Assembly: GCA_030142905.1 (NCBI GenBank)
Contig: JASJOG010000099.1
Coordinates: 62,001-126,000 of the forward strand
Direction of reading: 5' to 3'
DNA from: Heliopora coerulea
Taxonomy: Eukaryota > Cnidaria > Anthozoa > Scleralcyonacea > Helioporidae
Length of the DNA stretch: 64,000 nt
Positions 56,583 to 63,707 of this stretch are shown piece by piece. Under the pieces are notes generated by a model, which saw nothing but the letters and a program-made list of their open reading frames with translations, made no database searches and was not told where the DNA came from. The position numbers and the translations under genes were made by a program. Every line of letters begins with the position of its first letter. Within the stretch, counting starts at the first letter, position 1.

Positions 56583-58136
56583 ATGAATTCACTTGAAAAA
56601 GCTGAGAAAAAATATTATTTAAAAAATTATGATTTTGTAGTGAACGAAAGAAAAATTTTGGATAAAAGATTTAAAGAAAGTTTTTTGAAAAAATATCCAT
56701 ATGCAGACATGTCAAAATTTTACTTCGAGCATGATATTAATAAAGATGGAAGTTGGGAAAAAACAATAACATATTTCAAAAACCGCGAAGCGGCGAGCTA
56801 GGGGCTCGATGTTTCAACAGACATAAATTCAGATACATTTAAAAATGATCCAAATATGACAAAGTATCTTTATATTAACAAACCAATTCCCTCCGGTCAG
56901 CGCTCCGCTGAACCAAATTTTCCAAAAATTTGGAAACTTGGTGGAAGTATACAAGAATTACCAAGAGGAAAAAGACATGTTGGTTATACAGGGAAATCAT
57001 ATTATTGGGATAATTTTCCTACACAATATGTTTTAAGTTATCCTATTAACCAGTTTAGGATTTATGTAAACAATACAGATTATTTTCAAAGCAATTTACC
57101 TGGATTAAATATAACTACAGATGATAATGCAAAATGGTCTCTAAATGAGTCATATTTTCAAAGCATTATAGGAACATGGATTGCAACTTATGGATGTGGA
57201 ATTTCAATACAACATTTATTATTTTCAGCTGATGTTCCAAAACAAATTACATCATTTATGAGATTTCATGTATATTTTACAGTTAGGAGAATTATGTGGC
57301 AATTGAGAAATGGTGATGATAAAACATTTTATAAATTTAATGCTGGTTTTTTAAAAGATCACTATCCAAAATGGACTTATCAAGAAATTATGAAAATAAA
57401 AAATGAACATTTGGGTCAAGATGTTGTTGGTATAAACCCATGGAAAAGATATAATCACGGTCCAGGCCAAATTAGAAACACACAAAATGATTATAAAAAA
57501 TTTATTCCAAAATTGTCAAATGGATTAATCAAAAAAGGAACAGAATTATTAAATCATTCCATTGAAGCATATCTTTATTCAATCTTTGGAGCACAAGCTA
57601 GAACTAGACAAAGTATTGTTTCAAATAGAGCTTCAGCATTGGAAACACAAAAAGTTTTTAGACAAATTTTTGAAGATTCTATAATAAATTATGATACAAC
57701 AACATGGATTAATAATATGAATCAAGCAGTTTCATCAACAAATGTAGTTTTAAACACAGCTATAAGTCCAACTTTATGGTTAATTCCATCATCTTTAATA
57801 ATTTTAAAAAATCCTATTGAAGGATATAATAATAAATTAAAAGTTTCTGATGAAAATATGGTTTTTGGAATTAACGAAAATTTAAATTATTATGGTGGAG
57901 AAAAAAAAACAAAATTACAGGGAAATGAAATAAAGAAAAATGAAATAAAGAAAAATGAATCCAAAAAAGATATAAAGAAAAATGAATCAATAAAAGATTT
58001 GAAAAATAATACATTAAAAGACATTTCAGATCTTTCAGGTAAATCTTCAAAAACACCCATTGGGTCAAGTGAAAATTTATGGATTTTATCTTTATCAATA
58101 ATTGGAGGAGTTTTAATTTCAAAATATATATTATAA
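56583..58136 (+). pseudogene. Large viral structural-protein candidate, split by a TAG in a micro-hairpin
   Basis: One frame from ATG 56583 to TAA 58134 interrupted only by TAG at 56799-56801. The first part (72 codons) is charged and helical. The second part reads 426 codons from ATG 56856, with INKPIPSG, FPKIWKLGGSIQELPRGKR and YPINQFRIYVNN near its start, then a beta/helical region, a KKNE repeat tail (about 355-390) and a C-terminal membrane segment (WILSLSIIGGVLIS). The stop lies in the loop of a micro-hairpin (56794-56808); a second hairpin (56897-56911) adds PSGQRSAEP in frame. Probably a virion membrane or capsid-associated protein; family not named with confidence. Confidence 0.75.
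56783..56911. repeat. Micro-hairpins in the split structural gene
   Basis: CCGC-GAA-GCGG (56783-56793), CGAGC-TAGGG-GCTCG (56794-56808) and TCAGCG-CTC-CGCTGA (56897-56911), far GC-richer than the surrounding gene. The middle one carries the in-frame TAG in its loop. Confidence 0.85.
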
Positions 58137-58141
58137 AATAA

Positions 58142-58828
58142 ATGACAAATCTTAAAATATTTATCAAACAAGACGAAAACCGTGAAAAAATAATTCAATT
58201 AGAAAAACCACTTATATTAACTCATTGTGAGAGTTATATGTTTGTAAAATCAGTAAGTATATTTTGGGATTATAATAATTTATATCAAAATATTCATCAT
58301 TATACTTATGATACACAGGGTGCTAATAGAAAAATTGACTTCAAAGATGGATATTATACCTTTAATATTTTAAAAACTGAATTAGAAAATGTCGGCGCAC
58401 TTGAACTGGAACAAATTGATTTTTCTGGAAAATGCACAATAAAATCGGATAAAACATTAAATTTACAAACATTTGGTCCAATCATAGGATTTCCAGAAAA
58501 TAAAGTAATACAAGCAAATACATTAACAGAGAGTGACAGCGAGGTAAATATTAATAACAACTTGGAATATGTAAACATAAGCTGTAATATGATTGATAAA
58601 AGTAAAAATTTTGTGGATGGTAAAAGAAGTAATGTACTTGTTCAAGTTCCAATAACAACAGAACAAACATTAAAAGGTAGTGTTTCTAAAATTTACCCAC
58701 CTGAAGAAACAAGGCCGAGAGGAGGAATAAAATTATCAAATGGAATATATAATGAATTAGAATTCAAAGTAGAAGGAAATAATTCATTATCAATAGGAAA
58801 TGTTTTGTTAGAAATTATTATAAAATAA
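58142..58828 (+). CDS. Probable minor capsid (penton-like) protein
   Basis: 228 aa, with no low complexity or membrane segment, and alternating beta-strand pattern (LKIFIKQDENREKIIQLEKPLIL, VKSVSIFWDYNNL, YYTFNILKTEL, NNSLSIGNVLLEIIIK). Size, beta-rich pattern and position beside other structural genes fit the single jelly-roll minor capsid protein of Polintons; this is inference without a search. Start at TATAAAATAAATG (58132-58144), only 5 bases after the preceding stop; the next gene starts directly after its stop. Frame intact. Confidence 0.55.
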   Translation: MTNLKIFIKQDENREKIIQLEKPLILTHCESYMFVKSVSIFWDYNNLYQNIHHYTYDTQGANRKIDFKDGYYTFNILKTELENVGALELEQIDFSGKCTIKSDKTLNLQTFGPIIGFPENKVIQANTLTESDSEVNINNNLEYVNISCNMIDKSKNFVDGKRSNVLVQVPITTEQTLKGSVSKIYPPEETRPRGGIKLSNGIYNELEFKVEGNNSLSIGNVLLEIIIK

Positions 58829-60295
58829 ATGAGTTTATTCTATGGATATGAAAAAGTTAACGATAATATAACAACAGGAGGTTTACCAACAACAGGAGGG
58901 GATATGACAGGAGATATTAACATGGGTTCAAACCATATCATAACATCAGTTGACCCAACAAAAAGAGAACACCTTGCTAGAAAAAAATATGTAGATGATT
59001 TAGTAAGAAGACACACAGATGTAGATTATCTATCAAGAAGAGGAGGTACAATGAGAGGAAATATTGATATGGGCCCTAATAAAATTACAACAAATGTGAA
59101 TCCTTCAAGTGATAAAGACCTTTCTAGAAAGAAATATGTAGATGATCAAGATTCTAGAAAATTATCCTTAACTGGTGGAACAATGTCAGGAAATATTAGC
59201 ATGGGGAATCATAAAATTCTAACAACTTCAGATCCTACGGGTGAAAAACATTTAGCAAGAAAAAAATATGTAGATAATCAAGATTCTAAAAAATTATCCC
59301 TAACTGGTGGAACATTGACAGGTGATGTTACAATTGGAAGTAATAAAATTATTTCTTCAACAAATCCTACACTTGAAACACATTTAGCAAGGAAGAAATA
59401 CGTCGACGACCGTATTTATAATAGTTTAAACATTCTCAAAAAGGATGTTAGTTTTTCAGTGTTGAAAGATAATTTTTCTTTGAAATTTCATAATTTATAT
59501 TTTGTTGAATATAATTCAATTTATGATTTGTTGTTTGAAAGAAATGGTGGAAAAGTAAAAGAACTAATTGATTATGGAATTGAAGGAAACAATTTTAAAC
59601 AAACAACAAAAAGTCTTCAACCTTCCTTGTGTTTAGAAAGTGAAAAGGAAGATAATAAATATTTTTTAAAATTTAATGGCGGAGCCGGCCCGCACAGCGG
59701 TAACAATAGAATGATTTCAGATTCCAACATTAATCCAATATCAGGAAAAAAAGATATTGTAAATGTTTTTGTTGTTTATAAATTGAATTCTGTTCCTTCA
59801 TCTGGAAGTGATTGGTTAAAAGGAGGAATTTTTGGACATGATAATGGGGGTTTTGACAGATTTGTTTGTTTTGCAAATCCAACTACAAAAGAATTAGTTA
59901 TTGCTGGAGATAGTGCTAATTTTATCTGTATTGGTTCAAATGCTGTAAATCATAAGACACCAATTGCTACTTTTCAATCAAAAGCCAATGCTGGAGTTTT
60001 GAATAAATGGATATGTTTGAGTATTCATTGGGATATGTATACAACACCAAATAGTAATGAAAGTAGTGTTTATTGTAATGGAAAAAAGTTAACATCTTTT
60101 ACAACCAAGACTGTTTTAGGAGATACAACTTTAACAATTGGTGATATAAAAAACAACACAAATTCACCTTTTGATGGATCAATATCTTTCTTTTCAATTT
60201 TAAAACACAAAAAAATGACAGATAAAGAAATTTTGTTTTATCATTATGTTCTTTGTAATTTATACAACGTCGATCATAATCCTATAAATATATAA
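58829..60295 (+). CDS. Tail-fibre-like protein with four GGTMTGDI repeats and a ConA/LamG-like domain
   Basis: 488 aa. Four repeats of about 35-45 residues (about 23-57, 72-106, 116-149, 160-193) follow the scheme (S/T)LTGG(T/D)M(T/S)G(D/N)I.MG..KI..(T/S).(D/N)P....HLARKKYVD(D/N), which is typical of phage tail-fibre shafts and rare in eukaryotic proteins. A linker follows, then a C-terminal lectin-like beta-sandwich (about 290-475: IVNVFVVYKL, GVLNKWICLSIHWD, SSVYCNGKKL, TLTIGD, FDGSISFFSIL). Likely a virion spike or receptor-binding fibre. Start TATAAAATAAATG (58819-58831). A GC-rich hairpin-bearing insert at 59678-59700 adds GGAGPHSG in frame. Confidence 0.85.
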   Translation: MSLFYGYEKVNDNITTGGLPTTGGDMTGDINMGSNHIITSVDPTKREHLARKKYVDDLVRRHTDVDYLSRRGGTMRGNIDMGPNKITTNVNPSSDKDLSRKKYVDDQDSRKLSLTGGTMSGNISMGNHKILTTSDPTGEKHLARKKYVDNQDSKKLSLTGGTLTGDVTIGSNKIISSTNPTLETHLARKKYVDDRIYNSLNILKKDVSFSVLKDNFSLKFHNLYFVEYNSIYDLLFERNGGKVKELIDYGIEGNNFKQTTKSLQPSLCLESEKEDNKYFLKFNGGAGPHSGNNRMISDSNINPISGKKDIVNVFVVYKLNSVPSSGSDWLKGGIFGHDNGGFDRFVCFANPTTKELVIAGDSANFICIGSNAVNHKTPIATFQSKANAGVLNKWICLSIHWDMYTTPNSNESSVYCNGKKLTSFTTKTVLGDTTLTIGDIKNNTNSPFDGSISFFSILKHKKMTDKEILFYHYVLCNLYNVDHNPINI

Positions 60296-60300
60296 AATAA

Positions 60301-61473
60301 ATGAGTGTTATATTTAATGATGATGATTTTAGCTCAAAAAGAAAAAATTTCATTTTAAATGAATTTGATAAAAAATTATCTTTAACAGGTGGTACGATGA
60401 CCGGCGATTTGACTATAAACACAAATAAAATAATTTCAACAATTGATCCTATAGATGATAAACATTTGGCTCGAAAAAAATATGTTGATGACCAAGATGA
60501 AACAAAATTATCCCTGACTGGTGGAAACATGACAGGAGATATTAATATGGGAAATCATAAAATAATTTCTACTTATCACCAACCAACGCATGAAACACAT
60601 ATTATCACAAGAAAATATGTAGACGTCAAATTTAATACATTTTGGTTTCAATTTTTTAAATTTTATACTGCAGTTTATGAAATTAAAGATGATACTTCAT
60701 ATATAATTTATAATGGTCTTAGTAAGAAAATCTTAACAATTTATAATCAAACAGAAACAGAAAATTTGGATGTAAATTTGTTTACGGAAGGACAATTAAA
60801 TAGGCCATTTTATGAAACTCCAAACAAAATGTATTTTAAGGATGAAAGTAATTTTTTTGAAGTTCCGGTTAATATAAACACCCCAAATGCTTCTTCAAAT
60901 TTGAAAGACCGTGTCCATATTTTTGTAGTTTATGAAATGGAAAGACAAAATAAAAGAACAAATGATTTTACTGCAATTTTTGGAAATAAAGGTAGTGGTA
61001 ATGGAGTGGGCGCAAGCATTTACAGGATGATAGGGTTTCAAAATCTTGACAATCCTTCTACAAAAAGATTAATTGTTTATGGAGTAGGAAACAATTATTT
61101 AGATATAAATCCAAATGTGTTTCCATTGAAAGCTGACCCAACAGAATATAACAAAATGAAATGCATTTCTGTTCATTATGATAGGTAATCATATCCCTTA
61201 AAAAGTAGTAATTCAAAAATTTTTTGTAACGGAAAATTAATTAAAACGTTTGCACCAGCACAAGTTACAAGTGGTTTAACTTCGTTGGTTTTTGGAGGAA
61301 GTAATAAAACTGTAACAAATGGTAAAGTGACAGATTGTTTCAAAGGAAAAATTGCATTTATTGCTATACAATTACATAAAAAAATAACAGATAAAGAAAT
61401 TTTAATGAATCATATTGTATTGTGTCAAAAATTTAATGTAGATTTTGATGAAGATGTTATTAAAAATTTGTAA
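60301..61473 (+). pseudogene. Second tail-fibre-like gene, interrupted by an in-frame TAA
   Basis: Tandem paralogue of the preceding gene with only two shaft repeats (about residues 30-63 and 74-107), a linker, and the same lectin-like domain (VHIFVVYEME, MKCISVHYD, KIFCNGKLI, FKGKIAFIAIQLHKKITDKEIL). TAA at 61186 stops the frame after 295 codons; the remaining 95 codons stay open in the same frame to 61471 and align with the end of the paralogue. The break removes the last strands of the beta-sandwich. Start TATAAAATAAATG (60291-60303). Likely an old fibre-gene duplication with a recent nonsense mutation. Confidence 0.85.
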
Positions 61474-61605
61474 TTAACTTACAAACAACTTGTAATTAAC
61501 TTGTAAATAACTTGTAATTAACTTGTAAATAACTTATAATAACTTACAAACAACTTGTAATAACTTACAAACAACTTGTAATTAACTTACAAACAACTTG
61601 TAATA
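61474..61605. repeat. Intergenic tandem repeat (AACTTGTAAT / AACTTACAAAC)n
   Basis: About 130 bases of alternating AACTTACAAAC and AACTTGTAAT(TA) units; adjacent units form TTACAA..TTGTAA palindromes. It fills the gap between the fibre genes and the 61662 gene, the longest gap in the rightward block. Confidence 0.85.
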
Positions 61606-61661
61606 AATTTTAAATACATTTTAAATAAATTACAATAAATTTTAAATACACTTATAAATAA

Positions 61662-62102
61662 ATGAGTGAACAAAGTGAAGCTAAAATAACAGCAGTTGAA
61701 AAATCTGAAAAAGTAAAAGATCCAAGAAAAGTAGAATTGGGAAAAAGGTTGGCAAAAATTTCAAGAGAAGCAAAAGAAAGAAAAGCAAAACAGCGACAGA
61801 TGGAAGAATCTAAAGCCGAATCAGAAGCTTCTAAATTAGAGAAAGAAAAAGGAGAAATAATCAATTATTTAGATTATAGACATTTTATTGGAGTTTTAGG
61901 GCTTGTTATTTCTATTGGTGGATTATATTATTCATATAAAAGAGACAAAAGAGAAAGCGAACGAAGTGAGCAAAGTGATCAAAGTGATCAAAGGAAAGAA
62001 AAAAACAACCAAGCTTACAAGTTCACAAATAATGTAAAAAATAAGAATGACTATGAAATTAATAAAAGTGGTCCATCAAGGTGTCCTATTGAAAACCTGT
62101 AA
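61662..62102 (+). CDS. Basic coiled-coil viral membrane protein
   Basis: 146 aa. A very basic and charged N-terminal helix (about 15-65, KRLAKISREAKERKAKQRQ) precedes one membrane segment (about 72-88, FIGVLGLVISIGGLYYSY) and a hydrophilic tail. The tail contains a tandem SERSEQSDQSDQ peptide encoded by a run of GANCNAAGT nonamers (61956-61996). Start TATAAATAAATG (61653-61664). The stop lies inside the left arm of a 13-bp palindrome. Function unknown; small basic membrane proteins are common in Polinton-like viruses. Confidence 0.7.
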   Translation: MSEQSEAKITAVEKSEKVKDPRKVELGKRLAKISREAKERKAKQRQMEESKAESEASKLEKEKGEIINYLDYRHFIGVLGLVISIGGLYYSYKRDKRESERSEQSDQSDQRKEKNNQAYKFTNNVKNKNDYEINKSGPSRCPIENL

Positions 62103-62118
62103 GGCCCTTACAGGTTTT
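62092..62118. terminator. Perfect 13-bp palindrome with 1-base loop at a gene end
   Basis: AAAACCTGTAAGG-C-CCTTACAGGTTTT is perfect over 13 bp and followed by TTTAATAAAAAAAA on the plus strand. It overlaps the stop codon (62100-62102) of the upstream gene. Position and structure resemble hairpin terminators or 3'-end processing signals between viral genes. Confidence 0.65.
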
Positions 62119-62148
62119 TAATAAAAAAAATTTTATGTATATAAATAA

Positions 62149-62382
62149 ATGACCGAAATGAATAGAAAAGAAGCTATTAATGAATTATATGATTCTACAC
62201 TAATTACATTGGGTGCTGTGGGAATTGGAATGATAACAATAAGAGTATTTAGTGATGGTTTGTCAACTCCGGCTAGTTTAGTGCCTACTTTAAAACTTAC
62301 AGCAGCTGTAGGATAATCAACACTTGGAATTAAATATGCGCAAGACAAAAAGTGGATTCCTGAGAACCCTTTTAAACAATAA
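62149..62382 (+). pseudogene. Small membrane protein gene with an in-frame TAA
   Basis: Starts at TATAAATAAATG (62140-62151). 55 codons with a hydrophobic segment (LITLGAVGIGMITIRVF) are followed by TAA at 62314; 21 further codons stay open to TAA at 62380, ending KKWIPENPFKQ. The position of the stop inside an Ala/Val/Gly-rich second hydrophobic stretch suggests a single-base nonsense change in a 77-codon gene. Confidence 0.6.
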
Positions 62383-62418
62383 AAAATAAAACAAAAATAG
62401 AAAATTTTTTTAAAATAA

Positions 62419-62841
62419 ATGGAAACAGGAGTTGGTGGATTATTTAATGCAGTCGCTTTTGCAGGTGCTGGATTTTTATTTTCAAAATTAAATCATTCTG
62501 GATATGAAAAAGAGATAAAAAGACATAATGAAGCAATGGAAAAACTTAGTGAAGCAAAGGAAAAATGGTATGAGGGGCAAGTAAAAAGAAAAGAAGAAAT
62601 TGAAAAATTAAGGCAGCAATTATCTGATGCAAATGCTGATATAAATGAGACAAACATGTCTTTGAAAAATCTTGCTGAAATTAATAATCGTTTAAAATCT
62701 CTTGAAAATGAAGAAAATGACAGGGAACCACCAAAATTAAAAGATTATTATGAAGCTTCTGATGAAATGAAAGAATATCAAAATGTTGCTTTTTTTCTGG
62801 TTGGACTTTCAGGAGGCTACATAGTTTATAAATTTTTATAA
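62419..62841 (+). CDS. Viral protein with two membrane ends and a central coiled coil
   Basis: 140 aa. The N-terminal hydrophobic segment (GGLFNAVAFAGAGFLFSKL) and C-terminal hydrophobic segment (NVAFFLVGLSGGYIVYKFL) flank a heptad-rich coiled coil (about 28-100; KEEIEKLRQQLSDANADIN). This symmetric layout would bridge or line a membrane. Start TTAAAATAAATG (62410-62421). Intact. Family unknown. Confidence 0.7.
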   Translation: METGVGGLFNAVAFAGAGFLFSKLNHSGYEKEIKRHNEAMEKLSEAKEKWYEGQVKRKEEIEKLRQQLSDANADINETNMSLKNLAEINNRLKSLENEENDREPPKLKDYYEASDEMKEYQNVAFFLVGLSGGYIVYKFL

Positions 62842-62874
62842 AATTTTTCTTTAAAAAAAATTTATCTTAAATAA

Positions 62875-63222
62875 ATGGAAAAACATTATCAACAAAAAAC
62901 ATTTAAACAATTGTGGAATATTGCAAGAGAAAGAAAAATAAAATATTATAAAACTTTTAACAAAAATCAACTTGAAGAAATGCTTAGATTTGAAATTAGC
63001 AAACCAAATGAAAAGTATGAGAAATATTGTAGAGAAAAAATGAAAAACCCAGTCCCAGTAATAGCTATAAATAGAGCAACTGGTGAAATCTTAAATTTTA
63101 AAAGTCTTGGATCTGCTGCAAAAAATTTTAATAAAAATGCGGGAAGTATAAAATATAGAATTAATAATAAAAAAGATTTGAAAATTAATGGGCAAGAATT
63201 TTTGATTTTTTATGACTGTTGA
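62875..63222 (+). CDS. Small DNA-binding protein with a NUMOD1-like domain
   Basis: 115 aa. The N-terminal helices (about 8-35, FKQLWNIARERKIKYYKTF) resemble a SAP/Rho-N-like fold. Residues about 56-113 (PVIAINRATGEILNFKSLGSAAKNF) fit the NUMOD1/IENR1 helix-turn-helix layout found next to homing endonucleases, although no nuclease domain is present. Start CTTAAATAAATG (62866-62877). The stop TGA (63220-63222) is formed by the first bases of a micro-hairpin, so the original C-terminus may have been longer. Probable DNA-binding role. Confidence 0.65.
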   Translation: MEKHYQQKTFKQLWNIARERKIKYYKTFNKNQLEEMLRFEISKPNEKYEKYCREKMKNPVPVIAINRATGEILNFKSLGSAAKNFNKNAGSIKYRINNKKDLKINGQEFLIFYDC

Positions 63223-63242
63223 ACTGAAAGTTCAGCAAAGCT
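63220..63242. repeat. Micro-hairpins at a viral gene end
   Basis: TGAACT-GAA-AGTTCA (63220-63234) and AGC-AAA-GCT (63234-63242) are contiguous. The first supplies the TGA stop of the upstream gene. Confidence 0.8.
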
Positions 63243-63298
63243 ATTTTTTATTTTTTTTAAAATTTTTTTGTTTAAAGGAAAATTTATATATAATAAAA

Positions 63299-63613
63299 AT
63301 GCATATAATTGAAAAATATTTAAAACAAGAAGATTATGAAAATAATGATAAAGAATATATTTATTATGTTTTTCTTAATAAAATTGCTGAAATTACAGGT
63401 GAAGGAATATTACCACATCATGAATTTACAATAAATTATGATGAAAAATATTGTATTTTTAACGAATATGAAATTGAATATGGAGAATATGATGAAGAAG
63501 AAACTCTTATAGAATCTTATAAAATTATATTGAAACCGAAAGAAATATTAAAATCACATTTAAAAAAATTATATTCATCATTTAATATTTTTATATTAAA
63601 AAAAATTCAGTAA
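63299..63613 (+). CDS. Acidic viral protein of unknown function
   Basis: 104 aa from ATG 63299, preceded by TATATATAATAAAAATG. I prefer this start to the upstream ATG at 63212, which would run through the micro-hairpins and a poly-T tract. Glu/Tyr/Ile/Lys-rich with an acidic middle (EYEIEYGEYDEEETLIES) and a Lys-rich helical end. No family recognised. Followed by a poly-T-rich gap. Confidence 0.55.
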   Translation: MHIIEKYLKQEDYENNDKEYIYYVFLNKIAEITGEGILPHHEFTINYDEKYCIFNEYEIEYGEYDEEETLIESYKIILKPKEILKSHLKKLYSSFNIFILKKIQ

Positions 63614-63707
63614 TCAGTTATTTTTTTTTTAAATCTAATCACGTGACCACAACCCGAAAAATTTTTTTTTTTTTTTGTCTTTAAAAAAAAAACATATATA
63701 ATAAAAG

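Noticed and set aside
52662..58136. Naming the 426-aa protein as the major capsid protein instead of the 411-aa protein
   Set aside because: The 426-aa product has a Lys-rich repeat tail and a C-terminal membrane helix, unlike capsid proteins, while the 411-aa gene adjoins the ATPase. Not excluded, but less likely.
61474..61605. CRISPR-like array in the tandem repeat
   Set aside because: No unique spacers; the units are contiguous and merely alternate in orientation.
56583..62382. Alternative genetic code or programmed readthrough for TAA and TAG in viral genes
   Set aside because: Most intact viral genes end at TAA in the expected place, and the in-frame stops are isolated; simple nonsense mutation and hairpin insertion explain them.
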